The notes under the pieces: model-generated
Told to the model about the DNA's origin: nothing
The model's input: the letters and a program-made list of their open reading frames with translations, nothing else
Databases searched by the model: none
Made by a program: the position numbers and the translations under genes
DNA from: Pacificoceanicola sp049803835
GTDB taxonomy: Bacteria; Pseudomonadota; Alphaproteobacteria; Rhodobacterales; Rhodobacteraceae
Direction of reading: 5' to 3'
NCBI RefSeq assembly: GCF_049803835.1
Contig: NZ_JBNAGK010000016.1
Coordinates: 62,001-126,000 of the forward strand
Length of the DNA stretch: 64,000 nt
Part shown: positions 53,194-61,336 of the stretch, one piece after another
Numbering within the stretch: the first letter of the stretch is position 1
Layout of the letters: each line of letters starts with the position of its first letter

Positions 53194-54159
53194 ATGCGAC
53201 ACATGACATTTGCAGCCGTTGCTGCACTGATGACCACAGCGGCGCAGGCCGATACCCTGAAGATGGCCACCATCGAGCCGAGCCTCGGGCAGGCGATCAC
53301 CATGGCGACCTTCGCCAACGTGGTGAACGGCAACCAGGACATGGTCGATATCGAGGTTGCCGGGGGTGGTGCGGCGACCGTGCACATGCTGGAGGTCGGG
53401 CGCGGCAACCTAGACCTGTCAATGGTCTCGCCGACGATCTTCGAGTTCATGTCCAAGGGCGCGGCCATGTACAAGAACGAGACCGACGCGCCGGAGCTGG
53501 CGAAGAATGTCGCCCTGCTGATGTGGTTCCCCTATGGCCAGTACCACTATACCGTGCGCGGCGACAGCGACATCGAGGTGCTGGACGACCTCGAAGGCAC
53601 CACTGTCTTCCTCGGCCCGGCCGGCGGCGGCGCCTTCAATGCGGCGGCGGGCTGGATCGAGGCCACCACGGGGCTGAAGGTCGGCGAGGATTACGAGGCG
53701 ATCACCGCAAACTGGGCAACCGGATTCCAGGCGTTCCAGGATGGCAAGGTCGACATGTACGTGAATGGCTGCATCGACCCCTGCCAGCAGTTCATCCAGT
53801 TCAGCGAAACCGAGAGCCTGCGTTTCATCGGGCCGGAAAGCCATGAGGGGGATGCTGTGACCAGGTTCCTCGGCAATTTCCGCTATCTCGCCGAAATCCC
53901 AGGCGGCGCGTACGACAATCAGGTTGGCGGCGCAGTCATGTCGAACGACACCGCCGTCGGCATCGGTGTGCGTGCGGATCTGGACGAGGAAACCGTGTAC
54001 CAGGTGACGAAAGCGTTCTGGGACAACGTCGACAGCATCACCTCCGACGCCCCCTGGGCCAAGGCGCTGAATCTCGAGTTCGCGGTTCAGTCGCTGGCCG
54101 ACATGCCGCTGCACCCGGGCGCAGCGCGGTATTACCGCGAAGTCGGCGCCATCCAATGA
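53194..54159 (+). CDS. TRAP transporter solute-binding protein (TAXI family)
   Basis: A 321-residue periplasmic protein with a signal peptide ending near TTAAQA (about 16-20). The segments YHYTVRGDSDIEVLDDLEGTTVFLGPAGGGAFNAA (about 112-147) and YVNGCIDPCQQF place it in the TAXI (TRAP-associated extracytoplasmic immunogenic) branch rather than the DctP branch. It should deliver an acidic ligand to the fused permease. AACGGAGGAG lies before the ATG. Confidence 0.9.
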   Translation: MRHMTFAAVAALMTTAAQADTLKMATIEPSLGQAITMATFANVVNGNQDMVDIEVAGGGAATVHMLEVGRGNLDLSMVSPTIFEFMSKGAAMYKNETDAPELAKNVALLMWFPYGQYHYTVRGDSDIEVLDDLEGTTVFLGPAGGGAFNAAAGWIEATTGLKVGEDYEAITANWATGFQAFQDGKVDMYVNGCIDPCQQFIQFSETESLRFIGPESHEGDAVTRFLGNFRYLAEIPGGAYDNQVGGAVMSNDTAVGIGVRADLDEETVYQVTKAFWDNVDSITSDAPWAKALNLEFAVQSLADMPLHPGAARYYREVGAIQ

Positions 54160-54164
54160 TGCAA

Positions 54165-54193
54165 ACCGGGGCGCGGGAACGCTGCGCCCCGGT
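54165..54193 (+). terminator. Terminator after the sulfatase/TRAP operon
   Basis: ACCGGGGCGC (54165-54174) and GCGCCCCGGT (54184-54193) form a perfect 10-bp stem with a 9-base loop, 5 bases after the binding-protein stop, followed by a pyrimidine-rich CTCTGTACTGTT. It probably serves as the operon terminator. Confidence 0.7.
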
Positions 54194-54309
54194 CTCTGTA
54201 CTGTTGGAACACGTCTCACCGGTCTGAGCTACCGTACCTGTTCTCTAACGCCGGTTGTCGAAACCGCGGGAGGCGGCGCGCGGCCGCTCGATACACGCCG
54301 TTGCGGGGA

Positions 54310-54501
54310 TCAGGACCCCGATCTGGCGAGTTTCAACGCCTCCCCAAGCGCTTCGCGGTCGCCGACGTGATTGGCGAGCAGCAGGATCAGACGCGCGTTC
54401 AGCGCAGCGCTTTCGTCGTCGGAGAGGCCTTCGTGAACGGCGATCAGTTCGGCGTAGAAGTCGTCCGGCGCGGCGATGTTCGGCTGGGTGTTCAGACGCA
54501 T
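54310..54501 (-). CDS. DUF2783 family small protein
   Basis: A 63-residue helical protein starting MRLNTQPNIAAPDDFYAEL, with HEGLSDDESAALNARLILLLANHVGD as its core. This matches what I recall of DUF2783, a small family found next to FAD monooxygenases in Rhodobacteraceae-like genomes. It starts 3 bases after the stop of the FAD monooxygenase gene, so it is the last gene of the homogentisate operon. Its role is not known; it may be a subunit or stabiliser of the monooxygenase. Confidence 0.75.
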   Translation of the reverse strand: MRLNTQPNIAAPDDFYAELIAVHEGLSDDESAALNARLILLLANHVGDREALGEALKLARSGS

Positions 54502-54504
54502 GGC

Positions 54505-56130
54505 TTATCCTCTTGCGGTGGCGCGGCGCAGGGCGGCGCGGACGGCGGTGTCGTCGAAGTGGTCCCACCGAGCGGCGACGTGCTGATCGGGGCGGATCAG
54601 ATAGACCGCGTTTGGAGCGTCCCCCAGATAGCGGGCGGCCACTGTGCCGGTGGCATCGTCCGAGGCGGCTAGCGCGACACGGGTGACGGGAATACCGTCG
54701 ATGTCGAGCGCTTCGGGCGCATCGGTGTTGAGCGTCAGCAACCGGAAGCCGCCGCCGAGCCTGTTCAGCAGGTAACCACCGGGGAGCGGCGCATCGGGGC
54801 AGGGGCTGCCGGGGCGGGTGCGGGCCGGACCGCTGGTCAGGGCATCTTCGCTGTTGAGGCTGAGTCCGTCGTATGTGCAGGGCACCGACAGCCGCCCAGA
54901 ATTGACCAGCGGGCGGGCAAAGGCATGGTGTTCGGCCAGATCCAGCACAGCATTCCGGAAGATGTGGCTGGTCTTCGACTTCGGCGTGATGAAGTCTGTG
55001 GAGCGGGTCGAGTTCAGGATGTTCTCGTCGGCCCCGTAGGCGCGTTCCTCGTGATAGCTGTCGATCAGCGCGTCGGGGGCCTTGCCGGCCAGCACGAGGC
55101 CGAGTTTCCAGCCGAGGTTGTCGACGTCCTGCATGCCCGAATTGGCACCGCGCGCCCCGAAGGGGGAGACCTGATGGGCCGCGTCGCCGGCAAAGATCAC
55201 CCGGCCATGACGGAAGCGTTTCATCCGGCGGCACTGGAAGGTGTAGATCGAAGTCCAGACGATGTCGTATTCGACGCCGGGCAGCATGGCGTCGAGCCGG
55301 GCACGGACGTTTTCCTCCTGCAGCTCCTTCTTGCGGTCGACGTTCCAGCCGATCTGGAAGTCGATCCGCCACTCGCCATCGGGCTGCTTGTGCAGCAGGG
55401 TCGATGCGCCGGACTTGAAATGCGGCTCGAACCAGAACCAGCGCTCGGTCGGAAAGTCCTCGTTCTTCATGCGGATGTCTGCAATCAGGAAGCTGTCCTC
55501 GAAGACGCGCCCCTCGAAGTCGAGTCCCATCATGCCGCGCAGCGGCGACGATGCCCCGTCGCACCCGATCAGCCAGTCTGCCTCGATCGTGTAAGGGCCG
55601 TCGGGGGTGGTGATGTCGAGCGTGACGTGACCGTCATGCGCCTCGACGCCGTCGACGCGGTTCTTCCCGCGGATTTCTATGGGGGCACCCTGCGCCTGCG
55701 CCTCACGGACACGCTCCACGAGAAAGCGCTCGAAATAGGGCTGTTGCAGGTTGATGAAGGCCGGGAATTTGTGGCCTTCCTCGGGCAGGAGGTTGAATTC
55801 GAAGACCTTGCGGTCGTCGTGGAAGACCTTTCCGAGGTTCCAGACCACGCCCTTGTCCAGCATCTTGTCTGCCGCGCCATAGCGGTCGGCGATCTCCAGG
55901 CTGCGCTTGGCGAAACAAATGGCGCGGGAGCCTTGGCCGATGCCTTCGTGATCGTCAAGGACGACCACGGGAATGCCTTGCAAGCCGAGGTCGAGCGCCG
56001 TGGCGATGCCGATGGGGCCGCCACCCATGATGACAACCGGGTGACGCACCGGCGCGTCAGCGTCCTGATCGGCGGAGCGTTCGTAGGGGTAGAGCTTGAA
56101 GGCGAGTTTGTAGCGATCGTCCAATGGCAT
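54505..56130 (-). CDS. FAD-dependent aromatic monooxygenase (MhpA/UbiH-like)
   Basis: A 541-residue flavoprotein hydroxylase. The FAD motif is IMGGGPIGIATALDLG (about 30-45), the DG motif is WLIGCDGASSPLRGMMG (about 190-206), and the GD motif is VIFAGDAAHQVSPFGARGANSGMQD (about 315-339). This is the class A flavin monooxygenase pattern used to hydroxylate phenolic rings. Its place in the homogentisate operon suggests it makes homogentisate or a related ring-cleavage substrate from a hydroxyphenyl acid. The start at 56130 (MPLDDRY) is preferred to the frame from 56202; the leader contains a G/A-rich GGGAGGATGCC just upstream. Confidence 0.9.
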   Translation of the reverse strand: MPLDDRYKLAFKLYPYERSADQDADAPVRHPVVIMGGGPIGIATALDLGLQGIPVVVLDDHEGIGQGSRAICFAKRSLEIADRYGAADKMLDKGVVWNLGKVFHDDRKVFEFNLLPEEGHKFPAFINLQQPYFERFLVERVREAQAQGAPIEIRGKNRVDGVEAHDGHVTLDITTPDGPYTIEADWLIGCDGASSPLRGMMGLDFEGRVFEDSFLIADIRMKNEDFPTERWFWFEPHFKSGASTLLHKQPDGEWRIDFQIGWNVDRKKELQEENVRARLDAMLPGVEYDIVWTSIYTFQCRRMKRFRHGRVIFAGDAAHQVSPFGARGANSGMQDVDNLGWKLGLVLAGKAPDALIDSYHEERAYGADENILNSTRSTDFITPKSKTSHIFRNAVLDLAEHHAFARPLVNSGRLSVPCTYDGLSLNSEDALTSGPARTRPGSPCPDAPLPGGYLLNRLGGGFRLLTLNTDAPEALDIDGIPVTRVALAASDDATGTVAARYLGDAPNAVYLIRPDQHVAARWDHFDDTAVRAALRRATARG

Positions 56131-56213
56131 GGCATCCTCCCGTGTGGGGGACACACCCCCGGTCGTGTCTGTTGCCCCCGCCCCGCGGAGCCGTGCTGTC
56201 AAGGGCGGTCGAG

Positions 56214-56234
56214 GTCCCGGGTCAAGCCCGGGAC
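56214..56234. repeat. Short palindromic repeat before the monooxygenase gene
   Basis: GTCCCGGG-TCAAG-CCCGGGAC is a perfect hairpin with 8-bp arms. Its CAAGCCCGGGAC half is identical to 12 bases at 24847-24858, so the two look like members of one dispersed family. It lies in the 187-base gap between the MBL and monooxygenase genes, where it could partly separate their expression. Confidence 0.6.
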
Positions 56235-56317
56235 TGCGGTGTTTCCGCGAACGGGCGCCTTGCCCATTCGCGCCTCAAACCCTCCAGGGGAGGGTTTGCA
56301 GTTTCGCGAACCAGCGC

Positions 56318-57268
56318 TCACCCCTGCAACTGCGCCCACATGTCCTTGTCCCGCTGTGCGGTCCAGACGCGGGGGGTGTCGATGCCACGGGCTTCGTCGT
56401 AGGCGCGGGCGACGTTGAAGGGCAGGCAGTGCTCGTAGATCGCGTAGTCCTTGAACTTCGGATCGCATTCGGCCCGGCAGGCGTCCCAGGCTTCCTTGAG
56501 CGAGCCGCCGCGGGCGACGACCCTGGCAATCGGCTTGTAGGTCGAGTTGACAAAGTCCGCCGTCGCCGTGAGGGCCTTGGCGACCATCTCCTCGCCGACG
56601 AGCGCATCGCCGCGTCCCGGGGCGATGGCCTTGGGCTCATAGGCTGCGATGTTCATCAGCGTGTCTTCCCAGTCGCCGAAATGCCCGTCGCCGCAGTAGC
56701 AGGCGGAGTGGTATTCGACGATGTCGCCGGTGAACATGACTTCCTGATCAGGCACCCAGACCACCGCATCGCCCGCCGTATGGGCACGGCCAAGGTGCAT
56801 GATGTCGACGCGGCGTTTGCCGAGGTAGACCGTCATGCGGTCGGAGAAGGTCGTCGTCGGGCGGGTCAGGCCGGGGATTTCCTCGTGGCCCTGGAACAGG
56901 CGGGGGAAGCGGTCGAATTCGCTGTCCCAGTCTTCCTGCCCGCGTTCCTCGACCATCGCGGCGGCGGTGTCGGACATGATGATCTCGCGTGCGCCGTAGG
57001 CCGAGGCCCCGAGCACGCGGACGGCGTGGTAATGGGTCAGCACGAGGTGGGAGATCGGCTTGTCGGTGACGCTGCGCACGCAGTCGATCACCTTGCGGGC
57101 GAGGCGGGGGGTGGCCTGCGCCTCGACGATCATAACGCTCTCGTCGCCGATGATGACGCCGGTGTTGGGGTCGCCCTCGGCGGTGAAGGCGTAGAGGCCC
57201 TCTCCGACCTGCGTGAAGGAGATGGTCTTTTCTTCCATGTCGCCTGCGGAGGCAAAGGCTTTGGTCAT
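56318..57268 (-). CDS. MBL-fold hydrolase with altered metal motif
   Basis: A 316-residue metallo-beta-lactamase-fold protein. The motif that is normally HxHxDH reads THYHAVRVLGAS (about 80-91): the first two His are present but the Asp-His pair is replaced. Later ligands seem present: GRAHTAGDAVVWV and FTGDIVEYH. This suggests a single or altered metal site. The gene lies between fumarylacetoacetase and the FAD monooxygenase on the same strand, so it probably acts in the same aromatic route, perhaps on a thioester, lactone or ring-cleavage product. The start at 57268 gives a natural N-terminus (MTKAFASAGDMEEK); the longer frame would run into the hairpin repeats. Confidence 0.82.
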   Translation of the reverse strand: MTKAFASAGDMEEKTISFTQVGEGLYAFTAEGDPNTGVIIGDESVMIVEAQATPRLARKVIDCVRSVTDKPISHLVLTHYHAVRVLGASAYGAREIIMSDTAAAMVEERGQEDWDSEFDRFPRLFQGHEEIPGLTRPTTTFSDRMTVYLGKRRVDIMHLGRAHTAGDAVVWVPDQEVMFTGDIVEYHSACYCGDGHFGDWEDTLMNIAAYEPKAIAPGRGDALVGEEMVAKALTATADFVNSTYKPIARVVARGGSLKEAWDACRAECDPKFKDYAIYEHCLPFNVARAYDEARGIDTPRVWTAQRDKDMWAQLQG

Positions 57269-57291
57269 TGTCGCGTTTCCTTTTGACGTTT

Positions 57292-57347
57292 GGGTGGGTT
57301 CGAAACCCACCCTACGGCTTGTGGGTAGGGTGGGTCTGTGACCCACC
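57292..57347. repeat. Two tandem hairpin repeats between fahA and the MBL gene
   Basis: GGGTGGGTT-CGA-AACCCACCC (57292-57312) is a perfect 9-bp hairpin. Seventeen bases later GGTGGGTC-TGT-GACCCACC (57329-57347) is a perfect 8-bp hairpin of related sequence. Together they fill most of the 83-base gap. Repeats of the GGTGGGT type are common in intergenic DNA of related bacteria. Inside an operon they could attenuate or process the message. Confidence 0.65.
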
Positions 57348-57351
57348 GTCG

Positions 57352-58611
57352 TTATCGTTTGTACGGGTCCTCAAGCGCAGGCAGGACCTGCGCCGTGCAG
57401 GACCCGAAGCCGACGCGGAAACCCTCGCCGATGGCCGCGCCGCGCAGGGTGAGGGAGTCGCCGTCCTCGACGAAGTTGCGGGTCTCGCCGGTGTCCAGCG
57501 TGATCGGCTCCTTGCCGCCCCAGGTGATCTCCAGCAGGGCACCGCGCTGGTGCTTTTCGGGACCGGAGATGGTGCCGGAGCCGAGCAGGTCGCCGACGTT
57601 CATCGGGCAGCCGGAGGTGGTGTGATGGGCCAGTTGCTGGGCCGCGGAGTAGTACATTTCGCGGTAGTTCGTGCGGCTGATGACGGTTTCATCCTTGCCC
57701 TCGGGGGCGAGACCGACCTCAAGCGCGATGTCGTAGAGCATCGGGCCGGGCTCCGCGAGGTAGTCGAGCAGCGGGCGTTCCCGCTCGGGCGTGTCACAGC
57801 GAAAGGGCTCCAGCGCGGCCTTCGGGACGATCCACGGGCTGATCGTCGTCGCCGTCGCCTTGGCCTGGAACGGGCCGAGAGGCTGGTACTCCCAGGCCTG
57901 GATATCGCGGGCGGACCAGTCGTTCAGCAGCACGTAGCCGAAGATCATGTCGTCGGCTTCCTGCACCGTGACCGGGCCTTCGGACGGCTGGCCGACGATT
58001 GCCCCCATCTCCAGCTCGATGTCGAAGCGTTTGCACGGGGCGAAGACCGGCAGATCGGCGTCCGGGGCCTTGAGCTGGCCCCAGGGGCGGCGCACGTCGG
58101 TTCCGGAGACCTGCACCGAGGAGGCGCGGCCGTTGTAGCCGATGGGGATCGACAGCCAGTTCGGGGGCAGGGCGTTTTCCGGACCGCGAAACATGGTGCC
58201 GACATTGGTGGCGTGGTGCTTGCCCGCGTAGAAATCGGTGTATTCGGCCACGGTGAAGGGCAGGCGCATCCGGGTGCCGACCTGCGGCACGAGATAGCGG
58301 GTGAGGCCCTGCGGATCGGGATAGTCCTCGGCCAGAAGTTCGGTGATGGCCGCGCGGAAGCCCGCCCAGACGTCCGGTCCCAGCGCCATGAACTCGGTCC
58401 AGTCACCGAAGAAGAAGACTTCTTCCTCCTCCGGCACCGCCAGCACGCCGTCCGCTTCCAGTGCGGTCACGTCGAGGATCATGTCGCCGATGGCAACGCC
58501 GCAATGCTGCTCGCCGTCCTCGGCCACGAAGGCACCGTAAGGCAGGTTGTTCAGCGGGAAATCGGTGTCCGGGGTGTTGGCGCTGTCGACCCAGCTTTTC
58601 GTCAAGGGCAT
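57352..58611 (-). CDS. fahA: Fumarylacetoacetase
   Basis: A 419-residue enzyme of the last step of tyrosine degradation, which splits fumarylacetoacetate into fumarate and acetoacetate. The catalytic and metal sites of the family are all recognisable: YTDFYAGKHHATNVGTMFRG (metal Asp and catalytic His), DIELEMGAIVG (metal Glu pair), and LLNDWSARDIQAWEYQPLGPF with a Lys in QAKATATTISPW. Length matches animal and bacterial enzymes (about 420). The gene is 9 bases upstream of the next hairpin region and 9 bases after the maiA stop. Confidence 0.96.
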   Translation of the reverse strand: MPLTKSWVDSANTPDTDFPLNNLPYGAFVAEDGEQHCGVAIGDMILDVTALEADGVLAVPEEEEVFFFGDWTEFMALGPDVWAGFRAAITELLAEDYPDPQGLTRYLVPQVGTRMRLPFTVAEYTDFYAGKHHATNVGTMFRGPENALPPNWLSIPIGYNGRASSVQVSGTDVRRPWGQLKAPDADLPVFAPCKRFDIELEMGAIVGQPSEGPVTVQEADDMIFGYVLLNDWSARDIQAWEYQPLGPFQAKATATTISPWIVPKAALEPFRCDTPERERPLLDYLAEPGPMLYDIALEVGLAPEGKDETVISRTNYREMYYSAAQQLAHHTTSGCPMNVGDLLGSGTISGPEKHQRGALLEITWGGKEPITLDTGETRNFVEDGDSLTLRGAAIGEGFRVGFGSCTAQVLPALEDPYKR

Positions 58612-58620
58612 GTCGACTCC

Positions 58621-59250
58621 TTATTGGGCATCGGGTTGGTTTTCGGGCAGGGCGGCCGCGATCTGCGGCAGCGCGCGGGCCGCTTCGTCTATCTCGACCA
58701 GCCGGGCGAAGGGCGCAAGGTCCAGCCCCCAGCGTCGCGCGTTGACCATCTGGCCGACAAGGCACAGGTCGGCCTGCGTGGGCGTGTCGCCAAAGCTGAA
58801 CCGTCCTTCGGACAGGATCAGGCGCTGGTAGGCGGCGAACCCCTTGTCCATCCAGTGGCACATCCAGTCGACAACAGCCTGCTGGTCAAAGCCGCGCGCC
58901 TTGAGCGCCGCCCCGACCTTGAGGTTGTTGACCGGGTGGATCTCCAGCGCGATGACCTGCGCCGCCGCCCGGACCATTGCACGGTGCACCGGGTCCGCCG
59001 GCAACAGCGCCGGCTCGGGATATGTCTCCTCCAGCCAGTCGAGGATGGCCATCGACTGCGTCAGCACGGTGCCATCGTCCAGAATCAGCGTCGGCACACC
59101 CTCCACGGGGTTCAACGCGGCGTAATCCGGCGCCTTCTGCGCCCCGTCCAGCAGGTTCACCGGACGGGTCTCATAGGCGATCCCTTTCAGGTTCAGCGCC
59201 GCCCGCACCCGAAGAGAGGTGGTCGAGCGCCAGTAGCTGTAGAGGATCAT
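58621..59250 (-). CDS. maiA: Maleylacetoacetate isomerase (GST zeta type)
   Basis: A 209-residue glutathione S-transferase-fold protein that isomerises maleylacetoacetate to fumarylacetoacetate. The N-terminus MILYSYWRSTTSLRVRAALNLKG contains the zeta-class Ser-rich motif, NPVEGVPTLILDDG the glutathione-binding loop (about 47-60), and ALEIHPVNNLKV (about 100) is typical of the family. The start at 59250 is chosen over 59301; it leaves a 4-base gap to hmgA and 9 bases to fahA. Confidence 0.95.
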   Translation of the reverse strand: MILYSYWRSTTSLRVRAALNLKGIAYETRPVNLLDGAQKAPDYAALNPVEGVPTLILDDGTVLTQSMAILDWLEETYPEPALLPADPVHRAMVRAAAQVIALEIHPVNNLKVGAALKARGFDQQAVVDWMCHWMDKGFAAYQRLILSEGRFSFGDTPTQADLCLVGQMVNARRWGLDLAPFARLVEIDEAARALPQIAAALPENQPDAQ

Positions 59251-59254
59251 GGTC

Positions 59255-60619
59255 TTACTTGTGCCACGTGCCGTCGGGGGTGCCGTCGAACTTCTTCTCA
59301 AGGCTCTCCCAGCAGTCGATGTAGTTGTCCTGCAACGGCGCTTCCTTGGCGGCGAAGGCCGTCAGGTGTTGCGGGAAGCGGGTCTCGAACATGAAGGACA
59401 TGGTGTTGTCCAGCTTGTCCGGCCCGAGGTTGCGCGTCGAGGCCTTCTCGAAGGCATCCCGGTCCGGTCCGTGCGGAAGCATCATGTTGTGCAGGCTCGT
59501 CCCGCCCGGAACGAAGCCCTCGGGCTTTGCGTCGTACTGGCCATAGATGTTGCCCATCAGCTCGGACATGATGTTCTTGTGATACCACGGCGGGCGGAAG
59601 GTGTTCTCCGCCACCAGCCAGCGCTCGCGGAACAGAACGAAATCGATGTTCGCGGTGCCCGGCACGCCGGAGGGCGCGGTCAGAACGGTGAAGATCGACG
59701 GGTCGGGATGGTCGAAGAGGATCGCGCCGACCGGGCAATAGGTGCGCAGGTCATATTTCATCGGGGCATAGTTGCCATGCCAGGCCACGATATCGAGCGG
59801 GCTTTGCCCGATCTGCGTCTCGTGGAATGCGCCGCACCACTTGACGGTGATCTTCGATGGCACTTCGCGGTCTTCGAAGGCCGCCACGGGTGCCTTGAAG
59901 TCGCGCGGATTGGCGAGGCAGTTGGCGCCGATGGGGCCGCGGCCCGGCATCTCGAACTTCTGGCCGTAATTCTCGCAGACGAAGCCGCGGCAGGGGCCTT
60001 CCAGCACTTCGACGCGATACACCAGCCCGCGCGGGATGATGGCGATCTCCTTCGGCTCCACGTCGATGATGCCCAGCTCCGTGGCAAAGCGCAGCTTGCC
60101 CTGCTGCGGCACGACCAGCAGTTCGCTGTCAGCGGAGAAGAAGTATTCGTCCACCATGCTCTCGGTCACGAGGTAGATGTGAGAGGCCATGCCGACCTGC
60201 GTGTTCACATCCCCGGCGGTGGTCATGGTGCGCATGCCGGTCAGCCAGGTCAGCTTTTCCTCGCCCAGCGGCACCGGGTTCCAGCGATACTGGCCGAGCG
60301 AGATCACGTCCGGGTCGACGCAGGGTGCGGATTTCCAGTACGGCAGGTCGATCTTGGTGTAGCGCGTCGAATGCTTGACGCTCGGGCGGATGCGGTAGCA
60401 CCAGGTCCGTTCCGGCGGGTTGGCGGTGAAAGCGGTGCCGGAAAGCTGCTCCGCGTAAAGTCCGTAGCTGCATTTCTGCGGCGAGTTCATCCCTTGCGGC
60501 AGTGCGCCGGGCAGGGCTTCCGTTTCGAAGTCATTGCCAAATCCCGGCATGTATCCTTCATGCGTGCCCGTTGTGCCGGTCGCCCGGATCATGCCCTGCG
60601 GCAGATCATGCGTACTCAT
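59255..60619 (-). CDS. hmgA: Homogentisate 1,2-dioxygenase
   Basis: A 454-residue iron dioxygenase that opens the ring of homogentisate to maleylacetoacetate. The Fe ligands are visible in PWYHKNIMSELMGN (His and Glu six residues apart) and in the following LHNMMLPHGPD (second His). GFGNDFETEALPGALP and CSYGLYAEQLSGTAFT near the N-terminus are highly typical. Length agrees with the family (about 440). It is the first gene of the operon, divergent from the MarR regulator, 148 bases apart. Confidence 0.97.
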   Translation of the reverse strand: MSTHDLPQGMIRATGTTGTHEGYMPGFGNDFETEALPGALPQGMNSPQKCSYGLYAEQLSGTAFTANPPERTWCYRIRPSVKHSTRYTKIDLPYWKSAPCVDPDVISLGQYRWNPVPLGEEKLTWLTGMRTMTTAGDVNTQVGMASHIYLVTESMVDEYFFSADSELLVVPQQGKLRFATELGIIDVEPKEIAIIPRGLVYRVEVLEGPCRGFVCENYGQKFEMPGRGPIGANCLANPRDFKAPVAAFEDREVPSKITVKWCGAFHETQIGQSPLDIVAWHGNYAPMKYDLRTYCPVGAILFDHPDPSIFTVLTAPSGVPGTANIDFVLFRERWLVAENTFRPPWYHKNIMSELMGNIYGQYDAKPEGFVPGGTSLHNMMLPHGPDRDAFEKASTRNLGPDKLDNTMSFMFETRFPQHLTAFAAKEAPLQDNYIDCWESLEKKFDGTPDGTWHK

Positions 60620-60672
60620 CTTTCGGCCCTCCCTTTGAATTGATGCGGCGGATTCGCGTCTTTTCCATTTAT

Positions 60673-60709
60673 TTGTTGCATCCGCAACGAAGTCAAGAAA
60701 CTTGTTGCA
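60673..60709. promoter_or_regulatory. Probable MarR operator in the hmgA-marR gap
   Basis: GTTGC-ATCC-GCAAC (60675-60688) is a perfect palindrome with 5-bp arms, and TTGTTGCA occurs at 60673-60680 and again at 60702-60709. The sites lie between the divergent hmgA and marR starts, as expected for autoregulation and control of the operon by the MarR protein. Confidence 0.6.
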
Positions 60710-60767
60710 GATGACATGAATTTTGCGGAGACTCGCAAGACGTTCCGGATGCGGCGAAGGACAATGA

Positions 60768-61208
60768 ATGACACAGACAGAAGACCGTTTTGATCTGGCT
60801 GGATTTTTGCCGTATCGCCTGACGGTCGCCGCCGAGCGCCTGAGCGCCGGTATGGCGCGACGCTACCGCGAGGAGTTCGGGATCAGCGTTGCCGAGTGGC
60901 GCGTGCTGGTGCACATCTCGGATGCCGGAGCGGTCTCCATCCGCGACATCCACGAACGCGTCCATCTCGAAAAATCCAAGGCAAGCCGCGCTGCCTCCCG
61001 CCTCGAAACCGCCGGTTACGTCACCAAGCAGGTCAATGAATCCGACCGCCGCCTCATCGTTCTGGCTTTGACGGACGAGGGCACAGCCCTGATGGAAAAG
61101 CTTTCGACCATCGCTCGGCAGTACCAGGCGCGGCTCGACAGCCTGGTCGCACCGCATCAGGACGCTTTGAACGCCGCCCTCGATACCTTCATGTCCGAGG
61201 AGCTCTGA
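60768..61208 (+). CDS. MarR-family regulator of the homogentisate operon
   Basis: A 146-residue winged-helix protein. The DNA-binding region is WRVLVHISDAGAVSIRDIHERVHLEKSKASRAASRLETAGYVTK (about 44-87), followed by the wing ESDRRLIVLALTDEG. Length is normal for MarR. It is divergent from hmgA and shares a 148-base gap with palindromic sites, so it very probably represses the operon until an aromatic intermediate binds. Confidence 0.88.
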   Translation: MTQTEDRFDLAGFLPYRLTVAAERLSAGMARRYREEFGISVAEWRVLVHISDAGAVSIRDIHERVHLEKSKASRAASRLETAGYVTKQVNESDRRLIVLALTDEGTALMEKLSTIARQYQARLDSLVAPHQDALNAALDTFMSEEL

Positions 61209-61336
61209 CAGGACGCCCGCAGCCGGGCGGATCCCCGTGCACCGGCCTGCAACACGGATTGTAAGGACGCGCGCTTCGAAATAAACTGTGCGCAGACGCT
61301 GGGTACACAAGCAGGCCCGGCGGTTGGGAGAGGCAC

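Noticed and set aside
50793..53474. 893-codon minus-strand frame opposite the sulfatase and TRAP genes
   Set aside because: It spans the complements of three real genes; the Asp/His/Gly/Arg-rich composition comes from the hydrophobic codons on the other strand.
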